Shown here: piece after piece, positions 33,313 through 44,030 of the stretch | Layout: each line of letters opens with the position of its first letter | Numbering within the stretch: position 1 is the first letter of the stretch | NCBI GenBank assembly: GCA_030602715.1 | Contig: JAUVZD010000012.1 | Span: forward strand, 46,242 to 110,241 | Direction: 5' to 3' | DNA: 64,000 bases | Source of the DNA: Candidatus Coatesiibacteriota bacterium | GTDB taxonomy: Bacteria > RBG-13-66-14 > B26-G2 > JAUVZD01 | The notes under the pieces: generated by a model | Database searches by the model: none | What the model saw: only the letters and a program-made list of their open reading frames with translations | Told to the model about the DNA's origin: nothing | Position numbers and translations under genes: made by a program

Positions 33313-34407
33313 TCAGTCCTTCTTCAGATAACCGCTAATCAGGATATCCTCGCCCAGACGGAGGAGCTCAAGCTCCTCAATCCGCAAAGCCCGGGTAATG
33401 CTCTCCACGCCGTGACCGCCCACCGCGACCAAGGCCTCCTCCCCACCGAAGATGAGGGGGGCAACATGCACCAGGACCTTGTCCACCAATCCAGCATCAA
33501 AAAATGAACCCAGAGTCCTGCTTCCCCCCTCCACCAACAAGCTCATCACACCCCTCCTCCCCAACTCTTCCAGCAAGGAGGGAAGGTCTACCCACCCGTC
33601 AACGCCCGGCAGTCTGACCACATCCATACCCAACCTGAAAAGCCCCTCTACCTTCTCCTGGTCTGCATCCTCGGTCACCGCAATCAAGGTGGGCACTTCC
33701 TTTGCACTCCCGGCGATATTGCTGTTGTGGTCTATGTTGGCTTTACCGTCAAGCACCACACGCAGGGGGTTGCGCCCCCCGTCCATCCGGCAGGTCAGTT
33801 GGGGATTATCTGTGCGCACCGTTCCCAAACCGACCAGGATTGCGTCCAGCTCGTTGCGCAGTCTGTGGGAGAACTCCTGCGACTCCGCCCCGGATATGTA
33901 TCTTGAATCCCCACTACGGGTAGCTATCTTTCCGTCCACCGAAGACGCCCACTTTGCCACCACAAAGGGGCGTCCGGTGGTGATGAAGCGGGCGTAAGCC
34001 TCAATCAATCGCTCCCCCTCCTCGGCAAGCAAACCACTCTCCACCTGAATTCCCGCCCGGCGCAGTTCCTCAAATCCCCTGCCCTTGACCCTGGGGTTGG
34101 GGTCCTCAACCGCCGCCACTACCCTGGATATACCCGCCTCTATTATCTGCCTGGTGCAGGGTGGAGTTCGTCCCTGATGGGCGCAGGGTTCCAGGGTGAC
34201 GAAGAGGTCAGCCCCCCTGGTTTTCCCCTCCGCCTCCCCGATGGCAACAATCTCAGCGTGGGGCTTGCCGGCGGAGGCGTGATAGCCCCTGCTTACAATC
34301 CGACCATCCCGCACCAACAACGCACCCACCGGCGGATTGGGGCTTGTGCGCCCCAGCCCCAACCGAGCCAGCTTCAGGGCTTCCTGCATATATTGGATAT
34401 CAGACAC
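33313..34407 (-). CDS. ribD: Bifunctional diaminohydroxyphosphoribosylaminopyrimidine deaminase / 5-amino-6-(5-phosphoribosylamino)uracil reductase
   Basis: 364 residues. The N-terminal deaminase has the zinc motif 'GKPHAEIVAI' and 'VTLEPCAHQGRTPPCTRQII' (His, two Cys). The C-terminal reductase begins at 'RPFVVAKWASSVDGKIATRSGDSRYISG' and ends 'LLVEGGSRTLGSFFDAGLVDKVLVHVAP'. It performs steps two and three of riboflavin synthesis. The start is GTG 34407, giving the family-typical 'DIQYMQEALKLARLG.G.TSPNPPVG'. Only 41 bases separate it from the PBP gene upstream, with no room for an FMN riboswitch, so it probably shares that promoter. Confidence 0.96.
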   Translation of the reverse strand: MSDIQYMQEALKLARLGLGRTSPNPPVGALLVRDGRIVSRGYHASAGKPHAEIVAIGEAEGKTRGADLFVTLEPCAHQGRTPPCTRQIIEAGISRVVAAVEDPNPRVKGRGFEELRRAGIQVESGLLAEEGERLIEAYARFITTGRPFVVAKWASSVDGKIATRSGDSRYISGAESQEFSHRLRNELDAILVGLGTVRTDNPQLTCRMDGGRNPLRVVLDGKANIDHNSNIAGSAKEVPTLIAVTEDADQEKVEGLFRLGMDVVRLPGVDGWVDLPSLLEELGRRGVMSLLVEGGSRTLGSFFDAGLVDKVLVHVAPLIFGGEEALVAVGGHGVESITRALRIEELELLRLGEDILISGYLKKD

Positions 34408-34448
34408 CGTCTGTCGCCGTTAGATGCAAAACTACCAACTACTTCTTA

Positions 34449-36818
34449 TTAATTCCCCGCCAGGAATGTCACCGGCTCCGGTGCGCCGTGGGAGCTGTCC
34501 TCCATCAGGAAATCTTTGGGCTGGTGCATATCGCAGAAAGTGGTCGGCTCACTTCCGGCTACGAAATACTCCGCTCTTACCCTGGTGCACTTGCTGGTAG
34601 CCAATAAGCCGGACTCGGTGCAGATGGTCGCCATGGTGTAATTGCCGCGCATCTCAAGCCGTTTCGGTTCCACCCCTTCAAGCGCCTCGCCGATAAACTT
34701 CGCCCATATGGGCACCGCAAGGGACTCACCGGTGGCGGTCATCCCCAGAGATTCGTGGTCATCCAAGCCCACCCACACACCGCAGATAATCTCCGCTGTA
34801 AAACCGATGAACCAGGTATCCGCAGCAAGGTCGGTGGTGCCGGTCTTGCCCCCCGCCGGGCGATCTAAACCGTATCTCTTTGCCAACGCTGCGGTGCCAC
34901 TGTCTATTACCCCTTCCATCAGGCTGATCATCACCGATGCGGTGCCCTCGGCAAGGACTTCCTCCTGCACCGGTCCGAACTCCTCAATCTTGTTGCCGTC
35001 CCGGTCTACGATGTAGCGGATGGCATAGGGCTCCGACTTAACTCCATAGTTGGCGATGGTGGCAAAGCCGGTGACCATATCCATAAGGGTTACATCTGAT
35101 GAGCCCAGGGCAAGGGAATAAACCGGCACCAGCTCACTCTTTACCCCCATCCTGTGGGCATATTCAACTACCGTTTCTACACCCACCCGGTCAATGGTCT
35201 TGGCAGCCACTATGTTGATTGACTGCTCAATGGCGGTGCGGATGGTCATAGGACCGGAGCAGGAACGAGAATAGTTGTGCGGGCGCCAGTAGATACCCGG
35301 TCCCTCCAGCACAAACGGCGTATCCAGGACTACATCGGCCGGAGTGAAGCCGTTGTCCATAGCTGCAGTGTAAAGAAATATCTTAAAGGCGGAGCCGGGT
35401 TGGCGCTTGGACTGATAGGAACGATTGAAGGGGCTCTCCCGAAAATCATAACCTCCCACCATAGCCAGTATCTCCCCGGTGTGGGGGTCCATAGCCAGAA
35501 GCGAGCCCTGGACATAAGGGGGCTGTTCAAAGGTAACCGTCACCGCATTCTGGTCCTTTTTGTAACCGGCTATCTTGACCACGATGGTCTCGCCGACCTG
35601 CACCACCTCCTCCGGCTTGAAGGAAAAAGCCCAAGCCGCCCGGCTGATATCCAGTATGCCGGTAATCCCCCCGCCCATATCCAGGTAAGCCTTGGATTCA
35701 TTCATCTCCACTACCTTACCCTCACGAATCTGCCCCCGCTCCAAATCTGCAAAGGTCAGGTTGGGGTCCACCTTCTTGGGCTTATAGTGGTGGCGGTCAT
35801 TAGCTCGCTCCAAGCCCCACATCAGGGTGTTGGTGGCTATCTCCTGCATCCTCAAATCCAGGGTGGTATACACGCTCAAACCGCCCCGATAGACGGCGCT
35901 GGAGCCGAAGCGCCGCTCCAGTTGACGGCGGATATATTCAGTGAAATAGGGCGCTACGGTATCTATCTGCTTCTTCTCACTCAGGTGAAACTCCTCGGCA
36001 CCCGCCTCCAGAGCCTCCTCTGTGTTTATAAAGCCTCGCTCTATCATCACCGAGAGGATCAGCTCCCGCCGCTTCTTTGCTCCCTCCGGGTCCAGAAAGG
36101 GCGAGTAGGAGGCTGGTGACTTGGGCAGACCGGCAAGCAAAGCACACTCCGCCAGGGTCAGTTCATCGCAGTGTTTGGAGAAATATACTCTGGCGGCGGC
36201 TTCCACCCCGTAAGCCCCATGGCCGTAATAGACCTGATTAAAATAGAACTGGAGTATCTCCTCCTTGGAATACTCCCGCTCTATCTGCACCGCCAACACC
36301 ATCTCCTTGACCTTTCGGGCTATGCTTTTCTCATAGCTGAGGAAGAGATTGCGAGCCAACTGCTGGGTGATGGTGGAAGCTCCCTGGCGACGGCTCCAGG
36401 TGGTGAGGTCCACCCACAACGCCTTTATGATGCGGATGGGGTCCAGCCCCCAGTGGTCGTAGAAGCGCTTGTCCTCAAAAGCGATGGTGGCATCAATGAG
36501 GTTTTGGGGGACATCCTTCAGTTCCACCAGATAGCGTTGTTCAATGTAAAAAGAGGATATTAGCAAGCCGTTGCGGTCGTATATCTTGGTGGGCAGACTG
36601 GGCTGATAGTGCTCCAACTGCTTGACATCCGGCAAGCCCCTGGAGAGCACCTGAATGAGGGCTAGTAAGGAGCCGGTGAGAGTTGAAAAGGAGATAGCGC
36701 AGACGATGCCGAAGATTGCCATCCGCCGCTTCCACACCGCCCAGCCACCGCTTCTCTGGCGCAGGTCACTTGCTCGCCTATTTTTGTTACTGCGAGGGGA
36801 AAGGTCTATCTCAGCCAT
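34449..36818 (-). CDS. Penicillin-binding protein 1A-type bifunctional peptidoglycan synthase
   Basis: 789 residues. A short cytoplasmic tail and one membrane helix ('MAIFGIVCAISFSTLTGSLLALI') precede a GT51 glycosyltransferase: 'ATIAFEDKRFYDHWGLDP' (catalytic Glu), 'RQGASTITQQLARNLFL' and 'KEEILQFYFNQVYYGHGAYGVEAAA'. An OB-like insert ('GGITGILDISRAAWAF') is typical of class A PBP1A. The transpeptidase has SXXK 'QPGSAFKIF', SXN 'EQSINIVAA' and KTG 'PAGGKTGTTDLA'. It polymerises and cross-links peptidoglycan in the periplasm. AAAAGGG stands before the ATG, and a near-consensus promoter lies ~100 bases upstream. Confidence 0.95.
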   Translation of the reverse strand: MAEIDLSPRSNKNRRASDLRQRSGGWAVWKRRMAIFGIVCAISFSTLTGSLLALIQVLSRGLPDVKQLEHYQPSLPTKIYDRNGLLISSFYIEQRYLVELKDVPQNLIDATIAFEDKRFYDHWGLDPIRIIKALWVDLTTWSRRQGASTITQQLARNLFLSYEKSIARKVKEMVLAVQIEREYSKEEILQFYFNQVYYGHGAYGVEAAARVYFSKHCDELTLAECALLAGLPKSPASYSPFLDPEGAKKRRELILSVMIERGFINTEEALEAGAEEFHLSEKKQIDTVAPYFTEYIRRQLERRFGSSAVYRGGLSVYTTLDLRMQEIATNTLMWGLERANDRHHYKPKKVDPNLTFADLERGQIREGKVVEMNESKAYLDMGGGITGILDISRAAWAFSFKPEEVVQVGETIVVKIAGYKKDQNAVTVTFEQPPYVQGSLLAMDPHTGEILAMVGGYDFRESPFNRSYQSKRQPGSAFKIFLYTAAMDNGFTPADVVLDTPFVLEGPGIYWRPHNYSRSCSGPMTIRTAIEQSINIVAAKTIDRVGVETVVEYAHRMGVKSELVPVYSLALGSSDVTLMDMVTGFATIANYGVKSEPYAIRYIVDRDGNKIEEFGPVQEEVLAEGTASVMISLMEGVIDSGTAALAKRYGLDRPAGGKTGTTDLAADTWFIGFTAEIICGVWVGLDDHESLGMTATGESLAVPIWAKFIGEALEGVEPKRLEMRGNYTMATICTESGLLATSKCTRVRAEYFVAGSEPTTFCDMHQPKDFLMEDSSHGAPEPVTFLAGN

Positions 36819-36912
36819 ATTTTCCCTTTTAGCCTTCGGTGAATACTACATCAACATAAAACCAAATAAGAGGAATTTGGGGTCTCAGAAAAGATATTTT
36901 ACAATGGCACAT

Positions 36913-36941
36913 ATTATATACCACCAACCTCCCCCTGTCAA
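36913..36941 (-). promoter_or_regulatory. Consensus sigma-70 promoter for the PBP/rib transcript
   Basis: On the minus strand TTGACA (36941-36936) and TATAAT (36918-36913) are both perfect and spaced by 17 bases, about 95 bases before the PBP start. It most likely drives the PBP gene and ribD-ribE-ribBA. Confidence 0.8.
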
Positions 36942-36969
36942 GGATGCAAAAGAGAACACTAAAATCTTT

Positions 36970-36998
36970 TTGACTTTCCAGATACCACATGATAATAT
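36970..36998 (+). promoter_or_regulatory. Predicted sigma-70 promoter for the membrane-protein gene
   Basis: TTGACT and TAATAT with a 17-base spacer, 48 bases before the ATG at 37047. It is back-to-back with the minus-strand promoter, the two -35 boxes being 28 bases apart, so this gap is a divergent promoter region. Confidence 0.65.
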
Positions 36999-37046
36999 CT
37001 GGCAATTTTACAAATTCAATTCCCCCCGCAAGGAGGAATTCACCAA

Positions 37047-37787
37047 ATGAGCGAAAAGACCACCCTCGGTCGTCTTACCTTCTGGTTCGGACTCGTCGGC
37101 TTACTCTTAATGCTCCTGCTTCTGCTCTACTTCTTCATCCTCGCCTCTCCCGCCACCCAAAGCATAGCCAGGAAAATCGCCCCACCAACCGTCTATCCCT
37201 ACCTAAAAGCGATAAGCACGGTGGTAATAGCGGTAAGCGCCGCCCTTGCCGTCCTGGCAATAGTCCTGGGTATAAGTGGATTGATTAAGAAGAGGCGGAG
37301 AGGCGCCCTTGCCGGGCTCATCTTTGGCACAGTCTGGTTGGTGCTGGTGGTGGTGTTAATAGCGTTAGGGTGGCAGATAGTCTCCGCCCTTAAGGGGGAG
37401 AAGAAGCTGGCAAAGAGCGAGTATGAGAAATATCAAAAATGCCGTGAAAACCAGGAGCAGTTGGAGCTGATTATAAACGAGTTCTGGAAAGCGGACCACT
37501 CCGATGCCAGCGAGGAGGAGATCCTGGGGCTCAACCTGGGTGTGGAGGGCGATGTGGTCAGCTTCAAACTTCCCACCGGTCAGGTCATTCACTATACCGG
37601 GGATATGACCATCTACGACTGCCCCGCCGACGGCAGCGAGGAGGACCCTCAGGGCGAAGATATAGACTATGCGCTGGATTACATAGACCATGAAGGCTAT
37701 GCCCATGTGAAATGCATTGATGAGGCCGGGGTCTCCGCCGGGCACAATGAGGAGGGCTTGGAGGCTTTACCAGATGAGGAGGAGTAA
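37047..37787 (+). CDS. Membrane protein with acidic soluble C-terminus, function unknown
   Basis: 246 residues. Three hydrophobic helices fill the first ~110 ('FWFGLVGLLLMLLLLLYFFIL', 'AISTVVIAVSAALAVLAIVLGISGLI', 'GLIFGTVWLVLVVVLIALGWQIV'), with the 'IKKRRRGALAGLIFG' loop often seen in DUF4190-like small membrane domains. A coiled stretch ('KYQKCRENQEQLELIINEFW') and an acidic tail with 'DGSEEDPQGED' follow. AAGGAGG lies 10 bases before the ATG. It has its own promoter and a strong terminator. Role unknown. Confidence 0.6.
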   Translation: MSEKTTLGRLTFWFGLVGLLLMLLLLLYFFILASPATQSIARKIAPPTVYPYLKAISTVVIAVSAALAVLAIVLGISGLIKKRRRGALAGLIFGTVWLVLVVVLIALGWQIVSALKGEKKLAKSEYEKYQKCRENQEQLELIINEFWKADHSDASEEEILGLNLGVEGDVVSFKLPTGQVIHYTGDMTIYDCPADGSEEDPQGEDIDYALDYIDHEGYAHVKCIDEAGVSAGHNEEGLEALPDEEE

Positions 37788-37834
37788 GTGGAGACTGAGC
37801 ATCCCTTCTCACTCTACCGCACATCTCAGATAAC

Positions 37835-37872
37835 ACCCGACCCCCCAAGGGGGGTCGGGTTCTTATACTTTT
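37835..37872 (+). terminator. Strong intrinsic terminator
   Basis: ACCCGACCCCCC pairs perfectly with GGGGGGTCGGGT (12 bp) around AA, followed by TCTTATACTTTT. It closes the single-gene unit at 37047 and insulates guaB. Confidence 0.9.
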
Positions 37873-37884
37873 ATCAGAAAAACC

Positions 37885-37913
37885 TTGCATTTTGACCCCC
37901 TTTCTGCTAAATT
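37885..37913 (+). promoter_or_regulatory. Predicted promoter of guaB
   Basis: TTGCAT and TAAATT with a 17-base spacer, 42 bases before the guaB ATG and just after the terminator. An overlapping TTGACC at 37892 could be an alternative -35. Confidence 0.5.
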
Positions 37914-37919
37914 ATGTGA

Positions 37920-39428
<1,509 letters not shown>

Positions 39429-39474
39429 TGGAGAAAGGCGCTCCGGGAAACATGATTAACGAACTAAAGGGCAG

Positions 39475-40530
39475 ATGATGCAAGGCGTCCTACTTGCCGC
39501 AGGTGAATCAACCCGCACCCGACCGCTAACCAACCTCCGCCCCAAGCCCCTACTACCGCTCTGCGGACGACCGATAATTGAGCACACCCTCTCCGGGATT
39601 GCCCCCCTGGTGGAGGAGGTCATCATAGTGGTCGGCTTCGGGGCGGATGTGCTCATCTCCCATTTGGGGGAGGAGTTTTTGGGTCTGCCCCTGCGATATG
39701 TGAACCAAGAGCACCGCCTGGGAAGCGGGGACGCCCTGCTCCAAGCCGCCGGACTGATAAAGGGAGATTTCCTGCTCGCCGCCGGCGATGACTACTACCC
39801 CCCGGATGATTTTTCAGCCGTCTCCTCCAAACGCCATGCGCTAGTCGCCCGCCGGGTGAAGGATGCGCAAAGATTCGGGGTAATTGAAGCAAAGGATGGA
39901 GTTCTGATAGAATTTGAGGAGAAGCCAGCCAAACCTAAAAGTGAGCTGGCCAACTCATCTTTATACCACCTGGATAGGGGCTTTTTACCCTTAGTGGAAG
40001 CCCTCTCTGAGAGCGAGTGCGGGGAGATAGAGCTGACCCGAGCCCTGAAACCTTACTCGGAGAAAGTGGGGCTTTCGGTGGTGGAATCGGCGGGTTGGAT
40101 GGCTATCGGCTACCCCTGGGACCTGCTCACCGCAAGCGAGGCGCTGGGTGGGGGCGATGAGCGGGGCTGGATAGACGAGAGCGCACAACTCCACCCCCAG
40201 GCCCGGGTGCATAACTCCATCATCATGGCCAGGGCATCGGTCGGCGCGAAAGCCCACCTGGCGAACAGCATTATCGCCCCGGGTGCGGTAGTTGAAGCCG
40301 GGGTGAAGGCGGAGGACAAGCCACTGCCGGGGGAGAAGACGGTCTTCTCCACGGTGAAGGGGAGGGCGGTGGACACCCTGCGGGAACGGTTCGGTTGTGT
40401 CCTCGGTGACCGGGCGCAAGTTGGCGAGGAGACGATGCTCGCTTGCGGGGTAAAGATATGGCCCGGGGTTTACATCCCCCCGGGTGTGATGGTCAACGAT
40501 GATGTAATGGAGAACAGGATACAGGGATAG
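39475..40530 (+). CDS. Sugar-phosphate nucleotidyltransferase with left-handed beta-helix tail
   Basis: 351 residues. The N-terminus 'MQGVLLAAGESTRTRPLTNLRPKPLLPLCGRPIIEHTL' is the nucleotide-binding signature of NDP-sugar pyrophosphorylases; 'LAAGDDYYPP' supplies the metal Asp and 'FEEKPAKPKSELANSSLY' the sugar contact. From ~230 onward hexapeptide-like repeats ('ARVHNSIIMARASVGAKAHLANSIIAPGAV') form a beta-helix. This layout is that of archaeal-type GlmU-like or mannose-1-phosphate guanylyltransferase-like proteins; the exact sugar is open. ATG 39475 and ATG 39478 are both possible. Confidence 0.8.
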   Translation: MMQGVLLAAGESTRTRPLTNLRPKPLLPLCGRPIIEHTLSGIAPLVEEVIIVVGFGADVLISHLGEEFLGLPLRYVNQEHRLGSGDALLQAAGLIKGDFLLAAGDDYYPPDDFSAVSSKRHALVARRVKDAQRFGVIEAKDGVLIEFEEKPAKPKSELANSSLYHLDRGFLPLVEALSESECGEIELTRALKPYSEKVGLSVVESAGWMAIGYPWDLLTASEALGGGDERGWIDESAQLHPQARVHNSIIMARASVGAKAHLANSIIAPGAVVEAGVKAEDKPLPGEKTVFSTVKGRAVDTLRERFGCVLGDRAQVGEETMLACGVKIWPGVYIPPGVMVNDDVMENRIQG

Positions 40531-40562
40531 ATTTCTAAAGTCCGTCATCGGAGGTGTTACCG

Positions 40563-41393
40563 TTGAAGATAGGCTATGTTCAGACCAATCCAAAGCGGGG
40601 GAAGCGGGAGCAGAATCTGGAATCCGCTCTAGCTCTGCTGGCGGATGTGGAGGCAGATGTCCTGGTCCTGCCGGAGCTTTTCAGCACCGGCTACCTCTTC
40701 GCCGATAGGGAGGAACTCTCCAAGGTGGCTGAGCCGACCGACGAATCCCCCACCATAGAGTGGATGAAGAAGGTAGCCGCCGACAAGGGCTGTGTGGTCT
40801 GTGGTGGTTTCCCGGAACTTGACCGAGATAACAACAGAATATACAACTCTGCGGTCATCGTCAGCTTCGTGGGACCGCTGGTGCACTATCGCAAGCTACA
40901 CCTCTTTGACCAGGAGAAGGAGCTGTTTGATGCCGGGGAGATGCCCCCAAAAGCGGCAAACATCGGGCTGGGGGTGGCTGGCATCATCATCTGCTTTGAT
41001 TGGATATTCCCGGAGACGATGCGCATGTTGGCGCTGGACGATGCACAGGTAGTGCTCCACCCCTCCAATCTAATACTGCCCCACTGTCAGCAAGCGATGA
41101 TAACCCGCTGTATAGAGAATCGCCTCTTTGCGGTAACCGCCAATCGGGTGGGAAGCGAGGAGCTGAATGAGAAAAAACTCACCTTCACCGGTCACTCACA
41201 GATTGTAGCCCCAGACGGCACGGTGCTCAAGCAAGCCGGCGCAGAAGGGGAGGAGGTGGGGGTGGTGGAGATTGACCCCAACCAGGCAAGCGACAAAATG
41301 GTCACCGAGAACAACCACCTGCTCAAGGACCGGCGGGTGGATGTGTATGAATCACTGCTCTATACCGACAAAGAACGGCAGGGCAGACTGTAG
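40563..41393 (+). CDS. Carbon-nitrogen hydrolase (nitrilase superfamily)
   Basis: 276 residues with the Glu-Lys-Cys triad: 'LVLPELFSTGYLF', 'YRKLHLFDQEKELF' and 'IIICFDWIFPETMRML'. The family hydrolyses non-peptide C-N bonds, for example in omega-amidase, N-carbamoyl or ureido substrates. The start is TTG 40563 since a perfect GGAGG ends nine bases before it; the track's GTG 40554 overlaps that site. It runs into the M20 peptidase gene with an eight-base gap, suggesting a two-step amide/amino acid breakdown, which is inference. Confidence 0.88.
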   Translation: MKIGYVQTNPKRGKREQNLESALALLADVEADVLVLPELFSTGYLFADREELSKVAEPTDESPTIEWMKKVAADKGCVVCGGFPELDRDNNRIYNSAVIVSFVGPLVHYRKLHLFDQEKELFDAGEMPPKAANIGLGVAGIIICFDWIFPETMRMLALDDAQVVLHPSNLILPHCQQAMITRCIENRLFAVTANRVGSEELNEKKLTFTGHSQIVAPDGTVLKQAGAEGEEVGVVEIDPNQASDKMVTENNHLLKDRRVDVYESLLYTDKERQGRL

Positions 41394-41401
41394 ATAAGCC
41401 T

Positions 41402-42673
41402 ATGGCTGAAGCGAAAGCAAGACAAAAGACCCGGCTCTCCTCACTGCTCGGCGCCGTTGATGGGAGCCGAGATTATCTAGTCGGGCTCCTTTCCCGGATG
41501 GTGGCTGTTCCTACCATCAACCCACCGGGACAGAACTACGGGGAGTTTTGCGAGCTTATGCGGGACGAGCTTTCCGCTGTGGGCGTAAGCGACATCCAGC
41601 CGGTAACTGTGCCCAAAGAACGGCTGACAGCCCAACTCCCCCAATACGCCGAGCATGAACGCACCAACCTCATCGCCCACTTCCGCCAGGGAGACTACCC
41701 CACCTTACACCTAAACTGCCACATAGATGTGGTCCCCCCCACCTCTGGGTGGAGCCGGGACCCGTTCAATGCGGAGATTGAGGGAGATAAGCTCTACGGT
41801 CGGGGGTCAGCGGATATGAAGGGCATCGGAGCGGCTATGGTGACCGCAGTCCGGGCGCTCATCTCCCTGCCTGAGGAGCCCAGGCTCAATTTAGCCCTCT
41901 CCTTCACCGCTGATGAGGAGACCGGCGGAGAGCTGGGCGCCGGTTTTCTTGCCGAGCGGGGTATGATTCTCGGAGATTTTGCCATCGTGGAGGGATTGGA
42001 CGGAGACTACCTGACCGTTGCCAATAAGGGGGTCATCTGGGCTAGTCTCAGTTTCCGTGGAAAGCCGGCCCATGCCTCCATTCCTCATCGGGGTAAGAAC
42101 GCATTTCTGGCGGGCATGGACTGCGCCAGACGGCTGAAGTCCCTCTTCGGCAAACTACGGGCGGAGCGCACCGCCTACCCCACCCAGGAAGCCAGACAGA
42201 CATACACCACCATCAACATCGGCGGTGTAGCAGAGGGAGGAAGCAAGGTCAACACCGTCCCCGACCACTTCAGCTTCACCGTGGACGTGCGCACCATCCC
42301 GGAGATGGCAAAGGAGAAGGTGCTGGACACGCTCTCCGAAGCAATAAGCGGGGCAGAGAAAGCCAACCCCGGAGTTAAGGGGAGGATGGAGATAATCCAG
42401 GAGGCGGAAGCGGTTTTAGGAGATGAGGGGGGACGGTGGCTTCCCCTGCTTGACCGAGCCTATCGCCTTGCCACCGGGCGGAAGCCCAAACACTGCCTGG
42501 CGCCGTTTTATACCGACATGCGCCACATCGTGGGAGGCGCAGGTGTGCCCGCACTGGGTCTGGGTTGCGAGGTCGGCGGGGTGCACGGCGACGACGAGTG
42601 GGTGAGCATAAGCGGACTGGTGGACATTGCCAGGGTGGTGGCGGTGGTAGCCGAGCTTATGGCGAAGGGATAA
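41402..42673 (+). CDS. M20 family metallopeptidase (ArgE/DapE-like)
   Basis: 423 residues. The metal-binding pattern is intact: 'LHLNCHIDVVPPTSGW' (His), 'LYGRGSADMKGIGAAMV' (bridging Asp), 'FTADEETGGELGAGFL' (catalytic and ligand Glu), 'AIVEGLDGDYLTV' (Glu) and a late 'LGCEVGGVHGDDEWV' (His). A dimerisation lid domain spans ~215-330 ('KPAHASIPHRGKNAFL'). The family contains DapE, ArgE, succinylases and carboxypeptidases; specificity cannot be given. It is cotranscribed with the amidase gene upstream. Confidence 0.88.
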   Translation: MAEAKARQKTRLSSLLGAVDGSRDYLVGLLSRMVAVPTINPPGQNYGEFCELMRDELSAVGVSDIQPVTVPKERLTAQLPQYAEHERTNLIAHFRQGDYPTLHLNCHIDVVPPTSGWSRDPFNAEIEGDKLYGRGSADMKGIGAAMVTAVRALISLPEEPRLNLALSFTADEETGGELGAGFLAERGMILGDFAIVEGLDGDYLTVANKGVIWASLSFRGKPAHASIPHRGKNAFLAGMDCARRLKSLFGKLRAERTAYPTQEARQTYTTINIGGVAEGGSKVNTVPDHFSFTVDVRTIPEMAKEKVLDTLSEAISGAEKANPGVKGRMEIIQEAEAVLGDEGGRWLPLLDRAYRLATGRKPKHCLAPFYTDMRHIVGGAGVPALGLGCEVGGVHGDDEWVSISGLVDIARVVAVVAELMAKG

Positions 42674-42706
42674 GTGTTCGCCGATTGGCAATGAGATGAA
42701 AGCAGG

Positions 42707-42735
42707 TTGACTTTGGGGGCGTTTCAGGGCATAAT
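42707..42735 (+). promoter_or_regulatory. Predicted promoter of the restriction-modification module
   Basis: TTGACT and CATAAT with a 17-base spacer, 58 bases before the methyltransferase ATG. It marks the point where the sequence turns AT-rich. Confidence 0.5.
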
Positions 42736-42793
42736 TATAAGTAATTGATGTATGTTGGGTTTCATTTCGCTGATCACAAACGAAAACAATTAG

Positions 42794-44026
42794 ATGGCAA
42801 AATCAGACACAGAAGTCTTGAAATACAGAGACGAAAGCTACGACTTCCGAGATACGGATACCTCCTGGGGGGTGCATGGCATCCATCCATATCCGGCTAT
42901 GATGGTCTATCCCATTGCAAGGAGGTTAATTAAGGAATATTCCAAAGAGGGGGGTGTGGTTTTAGACCCCTTTATGGGCTCAGGCACGGTATTAGTGGAG
43001 AGTATATTGCATAGCAGGAATTGTATTGGCGCTGATTTAAATCCATTAGCGTTATTGATTGCTAATGCTAAAAAAACTTATATACCTGCCAAGAAACTCT
43101 ATGATTCAATTGTAAAAATATTATCCAAAAAAGAGAACTTTGAATATTCAGCTCCAGATTTCTTTAACATCAATTTTTGGTTTAAAGAATATGTGATAGA
43201 TAATTTGGCAAGGCTTAAGGCGAAAATTAGTGTAATCAAAGACGAGGACATTAAGCGGTTTTTCTTGGTGGCTTTTAGTGAAACGGTTAGGATTTGCTCT
43301 AATACCAGAACCGGGGAGTTCAAATTACTTCGCATTAAGGTGCTTGAGAAACACAATCCTAATGTTTTTTCAACATTTGAACGGATAGCCTCCAGAAACA
43401 TCAAGAAACTACTAGAAACATATAATCACCAGCCCCATACTTCTGCTGAGGCGATAGAAGCAGACTCAAGATACGATATCCCCGACCTCCAACCGAGTGC
43501 CATTGACTTAGTACTTACATCTCCTCCCTATGGCGACAGCAAGACCACCGTAGCCTATGGACAGTTTTCTCGCTTATCACTCCAATGGCTGGGCAATGAA
43601 GAAGTTACGGTAGATAAGGATTCTCTGGGAGGGTCGCCAACGGAATCTTTGGACACCGACATACCCTCAGAAACGGTTAGGGTCATAATTGGTAAAATCA
43701 AAGAGTTGGACAGCAAAAGAGCTAGGCAAGTGCTCAGCTTTTATATTGACTTATTCGCATGCTTTGAAAATATCAAAAGATACTTAAAAAGGGGGGGCTA
43801 TATATGTTTGGTGGTAGGTAACAGAAGGGTGAAGCGAATAACTATTCCCACTGATAGCATAGTAGTTGAGCTTTTGAATGCACTAGGATATGTTCATACT
43901 AAGACAATCCTCAGGGAAATACCTAGCAAAAGAATGCCTTGGGCAAACAGTCCCACCAACATTATCGGAGCCAAAGAGAAAACGATGAATGAGGAAAATA
44001 TTATCATTATGCAGAAGGAGAGTTAA
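42794..44026 (+). CDS. DNA amino-methyltransferase (N4-cytosine/N6-adenine) of a type II R-M system
   Basis: 410 residues. 'VVLDPFMGSGTVLVESIL' is the SAM-binding motif I and 'IDLVLTSPPYGDSKTTVAYGQFSRLSLQWLG' the catalytic motif IV; TSPPY is most common in N4-cytosine enzymes. Motif I comes before IV, with the target-recognition part mainly between them. 'GVHGIHPYPAMMVYPIARRLI' near the start is a conserved N-terminal block. The following gene codes an EcoRII-like endonuclease, so the pair is a complete R-M system. The pair is AT-rich and lies between GC-rich housekeeping genes, which points to recent gain. No good ribosome site precedes the ATG. Confidence 0.87.
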   Translation: MAKSDTEVLKYRDESYDFRDTDTSWGVHGIHPYPAMMVYPIARRLIKEYSKEGGVVLDPFMGSGTVLVESILHSRNCIGADLNPLALLIANAKKTYIPAKKLYDSIVKILSKKENFEYSAPDFFNINFWFKEYVIDNLARLKAKISVIKDEDIKRFFLVAFSETVRICSNTRTGEFKLLRIKVLEKHNPNVFSTFERIASRNIKKLLETYNHQPHTSAEAIEADSRYDIPDLQPSAIDLVLTSPPYGDSKTTVAYGQFSRLSLQWLGNEEVTVDKDSLGGSPTESLDTDIPSETVRVIIGKIKELDSKRARQVLSFYIDLFACFENIKRYLKRGGYICLVVGNRRVKRITIPTDSIVVELLNALGYVHTKTILREIPSKRMPWANSPTNIIGAKEKTMNEENIIIMQKES

Positions 44027-44030
44027 CCCT

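Noticed and set aside
34408-34448. Possible FMN riboswitch before ribD
   Set aside because: Only 41 bases lie between the PBP stop and ribD, and none of the conserved RFN element sequences is visible there or before the PBP gene.
35277-36119. 280-residue plus-strand ORF opposite the PBP gene
   Set aside because: No recognisable domain, and the minus frame has all PBP1A active-site motifs.
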